Source: a virus
IMG/VR virus record: IMGVR_UViG_3300043403_000107
Span: 1-38,668 of that record
Reading direction: 5' to 3' (one strand)
DNA: 38,668 bases
Shown: piece after piece, positions 29,399 through 38,538 of the stretch
Numbering within the stretch: position 1 is the stretch's first letter
Layout of the letters: each line of letters starts with the position of its first letter
The notes under the pieces: model-generated
The model's database searches: none
The model's input: the letters and a program-made list of their open reading frames with translations, nothing else
What the model was told of the DNA's origin: nothing
Made by a program: the position numbers and the translations under genes

Positions 29399-31272
29399 TA
29401 GCGAACCACCTGCTCGGACGCTGCCGGAGCGGAATCCAGATTGAATGTTCGCTGGACCTTTGCGCGCTGGTCCGGTGGGAGCGCCTGCAGGAACGCCGAA
29501 CGCTGGTCCGGCGTCAGGCCGGACAGCTCGATCTTGGCAGACGCGACGGCCTTTTCCCGAGCTCGAAGCGCCGCTGCCTTGCGCTCGCGACCCGAACCGC
29601 CGCCGCCGTTTGCCATCTGATCCGCCAGCTTGGCGTCATTGTCGGACTTGCCGAGCGTCTGCTGAATGCCGCGGGCCAGCGCGACCGTGGACTGATCAAG
29701 ATTCTGCCCAAGCTTGCGCGTGTTCGTGCCCGGGATGTTCTTGGTCACGTAGTCGTACGCACCGGCACGCGGGTTGTCAGTGTCGTCGTCGTCGGCCCCC
29801 ATCTCGGCGAGCGTTGATGTGATTTCATCGGCGGCATCAATGGTGTTGAGCGCTGCGGTAAGGCTTTCGGTCTTTCCAGACTCGATACCCCGCCCGGGGT
29901 TCGGCCCGGTGCCGCCCTCGATTGTGTCTTTCAATTTCTTCGCTTCGGCGCCCGCGCGCAGCATATCGAGCACACCCTTCGGCTTTCCACCGCCCCCGCC
30001 GCCTTGCATCGAAAGCTTCTCTTCGATTTCGGCGCCCGCGTCCGCATATGCCTTTTCTTGCATCTTTGAGCGCTCGGCTTCCGACTGCAGCTGAGCCTGG
30101 TTGTAGGCCTCGAGCGCGCCGGGGGTTCCGATGCGATGCGCGTAGCTTTGCATCATGGCATCTCGCACGCCGTAAGCTTGATCGCGCAACCGCTGCTCGG
30201 CCCGGTTTTGCGAGCCGTAGGACTGCACCATGCGCCCGTATTGGGTGGCCATCCGATCGCCCGTGTCTTTGCTGCGCTGGTAGGCGTCTTTTTGCTCGAC
30301 CATCCAGCGATCGATCGCGTCGTTACTCATCTTGAGCCCGGGATTTTCACCGCCGCCGTTGAGCCCCTGAAGCGCGCCGCCGAGCGTGATGCTAAGCGCC
30401 GTCGCCATCTTCGCCATGGTCGATTTGCTGCCCCAGTAGTCCTCCATCTGCGGCGCCTTCATTTGCGCCGTTTCGGCGTTCTGCGCGTCCCACTTGGCTT
30501 CAAAATCGGCCAGGTGCTTCTGCTGCTCGGCTTGCAGTGCGCGCTGGTCCGCCACGGCCTGCATGCGGCCCTGATACTCTGCTTGCTGCGCCTCGTAGGC
30601 TTGCGTTTGCCGCTTGTCGAGCGACATAGCCAGCTGCTCGTTGTAGGCGTCGCTAGCGCCCATTGCGTCGTTGGCTTGCTGGCGAACGGCGTCCGGGATT
30701 TCGCCCTGAACCTTGTATTTGCGCGTTTGAGCCGTAACGCCGAGCCCGCGCGGGCCGCCACCGCCCCCGCCGCGCATCGCTTCAGCCATAGCCTGCCGCA
30801 CCAGCGGATCGTCGGTCCCGTCGCCTTGAGCCGGCGCGCCTTGCTCGGCTCCCACTGGCCGCGATTGGCCCGGGAAGATTCGGGCTGGCTGCGGCCCTGC
30901 TTGCCCCGCCGGAGGCGGAGGCGACTCCGCGGCAATCTGCGCGGCTAGCGGGCTGCCCGGTGCCGCTCCCGCCTTCTCCGGGTCGTGCCAGCCGATCGCC
31001 TGCTTGATTGGCTCGATGGGTGACGTACCGGCGTTCATGCCAGGAATGCCGAAAAGCCCACTACCGGGGGGGCCGCCGCCAGGTCCCGCCACTCGCATAT
31101 CCGGGCCCGGTGCCGGTGGCGCAATCGGACCGACGCCAGTCGGCGGCGCCAGCTGCGCGCCCGCCTGCGCCATGTCGTCCGGCGAGAGCGGCAAATAAAG
31201 GGGCTGCCCGCCCGGCGTTTGCATGACAGGCAAGCCGGTCTGCGGGTCCGTGGTGTACATGCCGCCGGCCAT
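29398..31272 (-). CDS. Ejection-type or internal virion protein, Gln/Gly-rich
   Basis: A 624-residue protein. Residues 1-170 are low-complexity Pro/Gly/Ala, then residues about 175-430 are long Gln/Ala-rich helix (LDKRQTQAYEAQQAEYQG; MVEQKDAYQRSKDTGDRMA) with coiled-coil character, and the C-terminal third has further helices. It has no strong hydrophobic region. Position between two other large virion proteins and composition fit an internal or ejected virion protein. A tail accessory is the alternative. It starts with TGATG. Confidence 0.58.
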   Translation of the reverse strand: MAGGMYTTDPQTGLPVMQTPGGQPLYLPLSPDDMAQAGAQLAPPTGVGPIAPPAPGPDMRVAGPGGGPPGSGLFGIPGMNAGTSPIEPIKQAIGWHDPEKAGAAPGSPLAAQIAAESPPPPAGQAGPQPARIFPGQSRPVGAEQGAPAQGDGTDDPLVRQAMAEAMRGGGGGGPRGLGVTAQTRKYKVQGEIPDAVRQQANDAMGASDAYNEQLAMSLDKRQTQAYEAQQAEYQGRMQAVADQRALQAEQQKHLADFEAKWDAQNAETAQMKAPQMEDYWGSKSTMAKMATALSITLGGALQGLNGGGENPGLKMSNDAIDRWMVEQKDAYQRSKDTGDRMATQYGRMVQSYGSQNRAEQRLRDQAYGVRDAMMQSYAHRIGTPGALEAYNQAQLQSEAERSKMQEKAYADAGAEIEEKLSMQGGGGGGKPKGVLDMLRAGAEAKKLKDTIEGGTGPNPGRGIESGKTESLTAALNTIDAADEITSTLAEMGADDDDTDNPRAGAYDYVTKNIPGTNTRKLGQNLDQSTVALARGIQQTLGKSDNDAKLADQMANGGGGSGRERKAAALRAREKAVASAKIELSGLTPDQRSAFLQALPPDQRAKVQRTFNLDSAPAASEQVVR

Positions 31273-33125
31273 CAGCGCCCCGCCATCTGCTGCTGATAGG
31301 CCTGGTCGAGCGCGCCGGTATCAATCGGCGGCATCTGGCCGCCCTGGAAGCCGAGCGCCTGGAGCCGTTGCCTCCGCTCTAGCTCGTCCAGCCGCCGCTG
31401 CTGGTCGCTCACCGCCGCCGTGTTGGCCAGCGTGAGTCGAGGCGCGTTGATGCTCTTCGTGCCGTCCGGGCCCTGGTCGACGACGCCGGGCAAGTGCTCG
31501 AGGTTCTGCGCCATCGGGCCGACGTAGCGGCCGGATCCGTGCCGCTCGGGGTCTTTGTAGGCGTACTCGTAGCCCTGAGCGGGTCGCATGTCGGGAATGA
31601 TGTCACCGGTCCCCCAAGTGCTCGGCTTCTGCCCTTCCTGAGCCGCGTGATAACGGTCGTTCGCGCCGAGGGCTAGCAGTTGTTGCAAGCGCTCCTGGCG
31701 CGCTTCGCCGGGCTTGCCGAGGCCAATCGGTTGCCGCAAAGCTTCGCCGCCGCCGTCGCCGAACTCGGACAGATCGCGATCCGGACCTTGGGAGCGTGCG
31801 TTAGCAAGATGCGCCGCCGAAATCTGGCTCTGGATCCCGTTTTCTTGAGCCATCTGCGCTTTGTAGAGCGCGCGAGTTTGCTCGGGAGTGTAGGTAAATT
31901 GCGGAGTCCGATCCCCGCCGCCCAAGGCTTCTGCGGCCGAAACCGGCTTGATGTCCTTTTTTGCGCGGATGTCGGATGTTGGCGTCCCGTCAAATTCCGA
32001 AGTGCTCGTGTCTGCCCTGATTGCGCTAGGCTTGTCGCCGAGGAACTGCCCCGCAATGCCAGCCCCGGCGGATACCGCCCCGAGCGCCATACCGGTTTCG
32101 CGGTTGCCCTGCGCCGTTGCTGCGTTGAAATTCTGCGCGCCGAGCCCGGCTCCTGCCTGCTTCGCGCCCTCGAATGCGTTATTTTGCGCCGTGTTGGCCC
32201 CGGCGACTTGGTTTCGCAAGCCCTCGTAATTCTGTGACTGCCCGAGCGCCGCGAGCGTAGTTGCGTCCGACTCGTGCCTCGACTGAATGCCGGCGTTAAG
32301 GTTGTTCTGGCCAACGTTGAACTGCATTTGCTGCTGACCCTGATTGAACTGGTTCGCCGCTCCGGCATCGTAGTTCGCCTGCCCGGCCTGCATCTGCGCA
32401 AATCCCTGGTCTTGCCCGCGTAGCCCGCTCGTCGCGCCGGCAATCTGCCCGGCCCCCTGCTGCGCCGCGCCGAGCGCCTGGAGCTGCTGCCCCCGAAACG
32501 ACTGATCTTCCTGAGCCCGGAGCATCGCTGCCTGGTTCCCAGCGTTGCCCGAGATGCCCGCCGCATTCATCGCTGCCGCTCGGAGCGCCGCACCGCCGCC
32601 GCCAGGCTGCGAACGCGCCATGCCGTACTGCTGGCGCGCAGCCATGTCCACACCGGCCTGCAGCTGAGCCTGCGCCGCGCTTGGTCCTTGCGCTCGGTTC
32701 GCGAAATTGTTCAGCGAGTTGTTCGCCGTTTGCATGCCGCCGAGCGCTTGCAGCTGCTGCTGGCGAGCCTGAGAATCCGCGCCGTTCAGAAACCCCTGCC
32801 CGCCGCTCTGCACCTGACTGATTTTGTCAGGCATTGCCTGCGTCAGCGCCTCGCGCTGATAGGCGTCCGTCGCAAGCGCGCCAAGCTCAGCCTGCGATTT
32901 GTCGTAGCTGCGCGATTGGGTGCTCGCGTAAGAGTCGGAGCCGCCTAGACCATAGATGAAATTCTGATGGTCCGGCGTGTAGCTCGGCGCCTTGCTGTCA
33001 TCGGCGCCGAAATAGCCAAGCGCACCGCCGATGAGACCGCCAGCCGCCGCGCCCCACGGTCCGAGGGCCGCGCCGGCTGCCGCGCCTGATGCCGCGCCTG
33101 TGAGTGCTGCTTTGCCTTTGTTCAT
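31272..33125 (-). CDS. Virion protein with C-terminal S74 intramolecular chaperone/autoprotease
   Basis: A 617-residue protein from ATG 33125 (ATGA); a TTG at 33137 would add four residues. The Gly/Ala-rich hydrophobic N-terminus (residues 5-40) precedes a Gln/Asn-rich helix with repeated QLQALG motifs. At about residue 384 is TSDIRAKKDI, the S74 start, with Ser384, Asp385 and Lys389 at the spacing of the catalytic Ser/Lys that self-cleaves between Ser and Asp. The later YVGPMAQNLEHLPG and DGTKSINAPRLTL are the S74 core, ending in a coiled coil. An insert of about 125 residues separates these parts. S74 domains usually trimerise fibres; here the body looks like an ejection protein. Confidence 0.72.
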   Translation of the reverse strand: MNKGKAALTGAASGAAAGAALGPWGAAAGGLIGGALGYFGADDSKAPSYTPDHQNFIYGLGGSDSYASTQSRSYDKSQAELGALATDAYQREALTQAMPDKISQVQSGGQGFLNGADSQARQQQLQALGGMQTANNSLNNFANRAQGPSAAQAQLQAGVDMAARQQYGMARSQPGGGGAALRAAAMNAAGISGNAGNQAAMLRAQEDQSFRGQQLQALGAAQQGAGQIAGATSGLRGQDQGFAQMQAGQANYDAGAANQFNQGQQQMQFNVGQNNLNAGIQSRHESDATTLAALGQSQNYEGLRNQVAGANTAQNNAFEGAKQAGAGLGAQNFNAATAQGNRETGMALGAVSAGAGIAGQFLGDKPSAIRADTSTSEFDGTPTSDIRAKKDIKPVSAAEALGGGDRTPQFTYTPEQTRALYKAQMAQENGIQSQISAAHLANARSQGPDRDLSEFGDGGGEALRQPIGLGKPGEARQERLQQLLALGANDRYHAAQEGQKPSTWGTGDIIPDMRPAQGYEYAYKDPERHGSGRYVGPMAQNLEHLPGVVDQGPDGTKSINAPRLTLANTAAVSDQQRRLDELERRQRLQALGFQGGQMPPIDTGALDQAYQQQMAGR

Positions 33126-34831
33126 TTGGCTACCCAACCAGTTGACGCGCCGTTATTGGCTTCCTTCACGTAGAAACTCGTCCCCGCTCCGCCGTCGGTC
33201 CGGCGGTAAGTGCTGCCGATGTCGGCAACAACCACACTAAGCGGCGTACCGGCTCCCGCCGAATCAAATACGGTGGCCGTGTAGCGCCGGATAACCACAT
33301 ATGACTCTTTCCATCGGTTTGCGACCAGCCCAAGCGATGCGTTATTGTCGGTGATTGGGTAGTAGTAGTTTGAGCCCCAGCGAAACGCATCAACGCTGTT
33401 CACGTACATGCGCCAGGAGTTGTCCGATGGCAAATACCACCAATTGGCTAGCGCCGCAGTCCCTGGCTTGCCCACGTTTAGGCCATAGTTTCCGGTACCA
33501 TCGCCCGCAAGGCCGAGCTGAGCGCCGACACCCTCAAAAATAAACTGGGTTGCCGACGTCAGCGCGGATCCGGTGTTGTCCTTGCGAAAATGAAACTTGA
33601 CGCCCGGCGATACGCCGCCCCAGCCGTGTCGCAGATTCGTCTGGTCGTAGATGTATTCACCGGCTCCAGCGAGGTCCACAGACCAATAGTTCACCCAGTT
33701 ACCATTGGAATTTCCGGTGACAGTATTCCCGGATTCGTCCTGCACCGTGCAAAGGATTTGCGACCATACGCCAAAGTTGGTGTTCCCGGTAACCGTGCAA
33801 CCATTGATGCGAGCCCGCGACTGATGCAGCAACCGCACGCCGTTAAGATTACCGGTCGCGACGCAGCCGATGATGTCACCGCTGCTGCTATCCCGCACAT
33901 TGAAGCCGGCCGTGGTGCACGCAGTGACCGTGGTTGGCCGGCTAGAGTAGCCGAAGTTAAACGCCGTTTGGCTGTACGCTTGCACGCCATAAGCGCAAGC
34001 GTTGATGATGCCACCGGACACATACAAGACGCCCGCCGTGCAAGAAATCCCAACAAAGGTGCAGTTGTTGACGTGGACATTGTCGGCCCACATGTCGCAA
34101 CGATTCAGCGCAACCAACCCCGATTGACTGGTGTTGGTCCAGTTTTGGAATTTCAGATCCTTGATCCAGACAAACATCCCGGATTGGAAACTCGCACCAT
34201 CGTTGCCGATTGATGCGCCGGTCCCGTCGAGTATTGCCGTTGGAACACCGTAAGAAACCGCCGGGCCTAACCACTGGATCCGCTGCCTGGAGCTAAGACC
34301 AGAGATAGATACTGGCTTGTTTGTGATGGTCCCGGCCGACTGCTGGAGCTTCCAGATTCCGCTGAGCATCGGCCCGTAGTTCTTGAGAGCCGTCCACGCC
34401 ACCTGTGGATCTGAAATGGGCTGCGACGCCGTCAGCCCATCGTTGGCCGTTGTGCCAGTGCCGGAAATGTAGATGGTGTTTGTCTGCGAATCGCTTGGCT
34501 CTAGGTAAAACGCGCTCGCCCCGCGAAGGATAGCTCCAGGGCCACGGTGCCGCACCGTGTGGAGCAGCGGGATGCTCGCGGTCGTCAAGTAATTGCCGCT
34601 CGGCCAAATGAGCGTGTAGCCACCCGCCGCGGCAGCGGCGACCGCCGTCGTGATACCCGTCGTGCAATCCGTCACGCCGTCGCCGACGATGTCGGTGTAT
34701 TGCGTGACCGAAACGTAGCCCTGAAAGGCATCCTTGCGCGCACGGTTCGTCGACACACCCGGGACAGCGAACGGAACAGCATCCGAAGCGCTCGGGTTAC
34801 CGGCGGCCAGCTCTGAAATCTTCTTGCTCAT
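33122..34831 (-). CDS. Tailspike or tail fibre with pectate-lyase-like beta-helix
   Basis: A 569-residue protein from ATG 34831 (ATGA). Residues 1-50 are a virion-anchor-type region (SKKISELAAGNPSASDAVPF). TQYTDIVGDGVTDCTTGIT (about residues 43-61) is the opening signature of pectate-lyase-type right-handed beta-helices, followed by repeated coil turns with Asn/Cys/Gly. The C-terminal 130 residues have strand-rich pieces (ASLGLVANRWKESYV). Such proteins form trimers that bind or degrade surface polysaccharides. Two other adhesin-like genes in the genome suggest several receptor-binding components. Confidence 0.72.
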   Translation of the reverse strand: MSKKISELAAGNPSASDAVPFAVPGVSTNRARKDAFQGYVSVTQYTDIVGDGVTDCTTGITTAVAAAAAGGYTLIWPSGNYLTTASIPLLHTVRHRGPGAILRGASAFYLEPSDSQTNTIYISGTGTTANDGLTASQPISDPQVAWTALKNYGPMLSGIWKLQQSAGTITNKPVSISGLSSRQRIQWLGPAVSYGVPTAILDGTGASIGNDGASFQSGMFVWIKDLKFQNWTNTSQSGLVALNRCDMWADNVHVNNCTFVGISCTAGVLYVSGGIINACAYGVQAYSQTAFNFGYSSRPTTVTACTTAGFNVRDSSSGDIIGCVATGNLNGVRLLHQSRARINGCTVTGNTNFGVWSQILCTVQDESGNTVTGNSNGNWVNYWSVDLAGAGEYIYDQTNLRHGWGGVSPGVKFHFRKDNTGSALTSATQFIFEGVGAQLGLAGDGTGNYGLNVGKPGTAALANWWYLPSDNSWRMYVNSVDAFRWGSNYYYPITDNNASLGLVANRWKESYVVIRRYTATVFDSAGAGTPLSVVVADIGSTYRRTDGGAGTSFYVKEANNGASTGWVAK

Positions 34832-37800
34832 GGAGTCTCCGTCACAATCTGCTCGCCGTCCTCGGTCGTGATGACGTCGGCGCCGTCCTCAGTGATTAGC
34901 GCGTTGCTCAACACGTTGACCCGGTCGGATTCACCGAGCAGCTTCCAGCCCTGGTTTGAGGACTGCTTCTCGACGTACAGCCCGAACAGTGCCACGCCCT
35001 CGGTTGCGCTGTTCTCGTGGAACGAGATGCGTAGCGATGTGATGTCGCGCAGCTCCTCATCACCTAGCGGCGCCTCGATGTAGATGGTCTCACCGCTCGC
35101 CGGGCTCACCGCGTCGTAAACCCGTTCGGCCCAATGCGATTCTCCGAGGTCGCTCGTCTTGCGCACCTCGAACCCGCACGCAGTGCGCAGCTCGCCGATG
35201 AATCCGACGCGGTTGACCGGCCCGTGCGCGAACGCGCCCCACGGCCGCAGGTCGCCCGTTACGCCGCGCATGTCGATGGCCAAGCCGCCATCGCTGTGCG
35301 TCGTGTTGCGCACGCGAAAAGGGTGCCACTTGGACGCGCCACTAGTTCCGACCGTCGTCGTGGCCGGCGCGAGCACCGAGTCACCGAGCCACGTGCTTTG
35401 AAAAGTCGCCGGGAAATCAGCCGTGTAGGTGTCGACGTAGAAAGCCTTGTATGCAACGTCGTAAGTAATGACCACGCCGCTGGCCGCAGCTTCGTCGGCA
35501 ACCGCCGTCCACTGCACCACCTGTTCGGAGTTGTCCGCGCCGCCCTGGCTGCCCTGGTCTGCTCGAGCGCTCGTAATGATCGGGTAGGTGCTCAGCGTAT
35601 CGAGCACCTGATCCATCGGCACCGGCTCCGAGAAGCCGCGGGGAAGCAAATAAAGGCCGCGCGGTGACTGAAAAAACACACCAATGTCTGACGCGACAAC
35701 GCTCCGCCAGTCGACGCAACCGATGTTGAACGGCAGGCGTTGCGGCGGATCGAAAGCGCCGGTTCCGGAACCGTCCGGGCCGTTGCCGCCGATGATGTAG
35801 ATGCCGTTCTGCGTGAAGGCCACGAGCGAATCGCACCAAGCCAGACCGGTGCACGAGTCGGCAAGCGTTACGCGGAAGGCGTCATCATCGGCGAACTCGG
35901 GCGAGATGCGCGGCACGAACGGCTTGGACGCCTGGAGAATATTGGGGCGGAATCCGCCGCCGACCCAGAGGCGTCCGCCGCCAACCGCCGCGAACTGGCA
36001 GGCCGGGAACTGTGATGCGTCCAGATCTTGGCCAATTTGCGTGTAGAGCGCGCCGTTTTGAATCAGGTCGGCGTCTGAGCATACGTCAACAAACGAGAAG
36101 TCCGGGAAAAGCCCCACGCTCTCAGTGGCTTCGACCGTTGCGCATTGGTAATAAACGCTGCCATTCGCGGCCGTCCTGAACACCTTGCAGCGCACCTGCG
36201 ACTTGCCGCTGATGTTCATACAGCTGAAATAAAAGGTGAGCTTCGTGCTCAGCGCCATCGCCGCGGCCGAGATGGAAACCGGCAGGGATGTCGGGCCGCG
36301 CTCGACCTGCCCCAGCGCGTCAATCGACTCGAAGTAGGCAATGTAGGAGTATGCCGAATTTGCTGTCAGCGCCCCGCCGGCCGCAGCGATCAGAGCATTG
36401 GTCGCATAGGGGGCCTGAACGAATCCCGCCTCGCTTGCTCCGTTATTGTCAACCCACATTGACTGTGCGCCTGGAATGAAATGCTTCCCGGCGCAAGGTA
36501 CCACGTGGGAAGGCGCATAACGGATCCCTTGTGAGCGGTGCCACACGGATGCGAGCAGGAAGTTCTGCAGCAGGTTCGTTGCACCGCCGTAAACCACCGA
36601 CTCGCGCGTGAAATTAATCAGCGCGCTGTACCCGAGACCCGTTAGCACCGGGACCGGCACGGTCGGCCCGCTCTTGCCCACGGCTACTGGACTATCGATG
36701 TCGCGATCGTCAATCGTGGCTTGGAGCGGGAAGGGGCAATTGTTCGCGAGACCTACGCCGCCTGTATATTCCGCGAGGGTCGGCACGCGGAGCAGAGACG
36801 CAACGCCCAGCTGCGTCCCGGCCAAATACTTCGCCCAAATGTACACGTTGGCGCCGACCGTGAACGGTTGCGAGAGAGCCTCCGCATTCATCTGCGTTGG
36901 CCCGCTGCTGTCCTTCACGCCTGCGCTGTCCACGTCAGAAAACAGCAGTGCGGGATATTTTGCGACCCCTTTGCCCGCCGTCACTTTCACGATTCCGCAA
37001 ACCGTTGCGCTGGTGCGCGTCGCAAACATCACGGGCCCCACCGCCGTCGCAAATGCGGCAGTCCAATCAAAACCCGTGCCCTGGAGCACTAATGAAGCAT
37101 TGTAGGCCGACGACCAAAGGCCGGTTGCCGTGTAGCCGACCCAGGTTAGGCCGGCACTATTGCCGAAAACGCTTAGAAGCGTGGGGGCGACCGCCGTTCC
37201 CGTGGTCACGCTTGCCGATGCCACCATGGTCGACGGATTCAGCCGCGCAACCGTGTACTGCGCCGCCGCGGTCGCGTAGATGACTAGGATGTCAGTCGTG
37301 TTGCTCGGACAGTAGTTCACCGCGGATTGCAAGCACGCGAGATACTGCTCAGCGCCAAACCCTCCGGTTAGCGTCGTGAGAAGCCGCACACTGATCCCGT
37401 CCTTCACGCCGGCCGTAAATCGATCGCTGACTAGCACCACGCCGCCGTTGCCAAGGCTCAGCAATACCGGATGCTGCTGGACCGTGACCGACGGACCAAA
37501 AAGGTTCTGATATTCGCGCTCGAAAACCTGCTCCCCGGTGCTCGGGTCCGTCGCAACCACGCGGATAACCCAGGGCGCGCTAGCCGCCGCGGCTGCCGAC
37601 ACGTAGGCGCTGCATGTCCAGACGTAACCCTGCGCGACGGTTATCCCGCCAATGCTAGGCAGCGCCGTGCCGCTGACTCCGCCCAAAGCCAAATCCGATT
37701 GAACCTGTAAAGGCTCCGAAGTCGACCCGGGTACAAACTCGGGAAACTTGCCGAGCAGCCGACTGCCGCCGAGCGGCGAGCCACTGATGAATTGTGGCGC

Positions 37801-38088
37801 CAGCGCCCACCCATTCGCCACGGTGTCGAACTGGTAAAACCGATCGTCGACAACGCAGAAATCATGGCCCAGGCAGCTCAGCCGCCCATTGCCGTTACCG
37901 AGCGGCGCACCGGAAACATCCAGGCTACTGACCGACGTGTACCCGTTCCGTTTGCCGATCCGCTTGTTCTTCCGAAATCGCGCATTCTGCAAATAGCTGA
38001 ACTGCCCCGGGTCGAGCAACGCGCGCTCGGTGCCTTCGTTCTGCCCGGTCGTGATCGGCAGCTCGATTATTTCAGCGTTGAGGGCCAC
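34828..38088 (-). CDS. Large tail nozzle-type protein
   Basis: A 1086-residue, strand-rich protein from GTG 38088, which directly follows the previous stop. The start (SYLQNARFRKNKRIGKRNGYTSV) resembles the opening of podovirus nozzle proteins, which have an arm followed by beta-propeller-type repeats. Strand repeats run through residues 60-800 (for example YVWTCSAYVSAAAAASAP; NGIYIIGGNG). The C-terminus ends in repeated acidic turns (ITEDGADVITTEDGEQIV). The nozzle closes the tail and connects to fibres. Size and its position after the adaptor and before the tailspike support this. Confidence 0.65.
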   Translation of the reverse strand: MALNAEIIELPITTGQNEGTERALLDPGQFSYLQNARFRKNKRIGKRNGYTSVSSLDVSGAPLGNGNGRLSCLGHDFCVVDDRFYQFDTVANGWALAPQFISGSPLGGSRLLGKFPEFVPGSTSEPLQVQSDLALGGVSGTALPSIGGITVAQGYVWTCSAYVSAAAAASAPWVIRVVATDPSTGEQVFEREYQNLFGPSVTVQQHPVLLSLGNGGVVLVSDRFTAGVKDGISVRLLTTLTGGFGAEQYLACLQSAVNYCPSNTTDILVIYATAAAQYTVARLNPSTMVASASVTTGTAVAPTLLSVFGNSAGLTWVGYTATGLWSSAYNASLVLQGTGFDWTAAFATAVGPVMFATRTSATVCGIVKVTAGKGVAKYPALLFSDVDSAGVKDSSGPTQMNAEALSQPFTVGANVYIWAKYLAGTQLGVASLLRVPTLAEYTGGVGLANNCPFPLQATIDDRDIDSPVAVGKSGPTVPVPVLTGLGYSALINFTRESVVYGGATNLLQNFLLASVWHRSQGIRYAPSHVVPCAGKHFIPGAQSMWVDNNGASEAGFVQAPYATNALIAAAGGALTANSAYSYIAYFESIDALGQVERGPTSLPVSISAAAMALSTKLTFYFSCMNISGKSQVRCKVFRTAANGSVYYQCATVEATESVGLFPDFSFVDVCSDADLIQNGALYTQIGQDLDASQFPACQFAAVGGGRLWVGGGFRPNILQASKPFVPRISPEFADDDAFRVTLADSCTGLAWCDSLVAFTQNGIYIIGGNGPDGSGTGAFDPPQRLPFNIGCVDWRSVVASDIGVFFQSPRGLYLLPRGFSEPVPMDQVLDTLSTYPIITSARADQGSQGGADNSEQVVQWTAVADEAAASGVVITYDVAYKAFYVDTYTADFPATFQSTWLGDSVLAPATTTVGTSGASKWHPFRVRNTTHSDGGLAIDMRGVTGDLRPWGAFAHGPVNRVGFIGELRTACGFEVRKTSDLGESHWAERVYDAVSPASGETIYIEAPLGDEELRDITSLRISFHENSATEGVALFGLYVEKQSSNQGWKLLGESDRVNVLSNALITEDGADVITTEDGEQIVTETP

Positions 38089-38538
38089 TCAGACCCTCCA
38101 ATAGTTGGCGCCGTCGCAAAAAATGATCATGGCATAATTTGGCACCGTGATCGCCACCGAGCCAACGCCGTCAATCGTGCAGCCCTGCGCCTCCGCTGTG
38201 ACGCTGCTCGCGGACCCGCCGATGTCGAGCACCACGACAAGCTTGCCGCTGTCGTTCGCGGTCGGCTTGCTCAAAATAAACCGGATGCCCGTCGTTCGCG
38301 TGTCCACCACGTGATACTGACCAGGCCCAACGGTGGCGCCGCTCTTAACGGTCGACTCCGCCGCCCGGGTCAGCCGCGGAGCCGCCGCCAGCGCGATTGC
38401 TGCGCCCATATCTGACACGTTCTGCTCGAGCGCCACCAGCTGCCGCTGCTGGTTCGCCGCGCCGATAGCGTCCGCGGTGCCGTCAACTGTGACCGGTAGC
38501 ACAAACTTGCGGATCCGCTTGAGCAGGTCGACGCCCAT
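38089..38538 (-). CDS. Small tail or head-completion protein
   Basis: A 149-residue protein from ATG 38538, which shares a base with the adaptor stop (TGATG); an upstream ATG at 38565 would overlap that gene more. The N-terminal 60 residues are helical with a coiled-coil segment (ANQQRQLVALEQNVSDMGAA), and the rest is beta-rich (SGKLVVVLDIGGSASS), ending in IIFCDGANYWRV, a strand motif often seen at the end of phage fibre or appendage proteins. It lies between the adaptor and the nozzle, so it may join them or be a small fibre. Confidence 0.6.
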   Translation of the reverse strand: MGVDLLKRIRKFVLPVTVDGTADAIGAANQQRQLVALEQNVSDMGAAIALAAAPRLTRAAESTVKSGATVGPGQYHVVDTRTTGIRFILSKPTANDSGKLVVVLDIGGSASSVTAEAQGCTIDGVGSVAITVPNYAMIIFCDGANYWRV

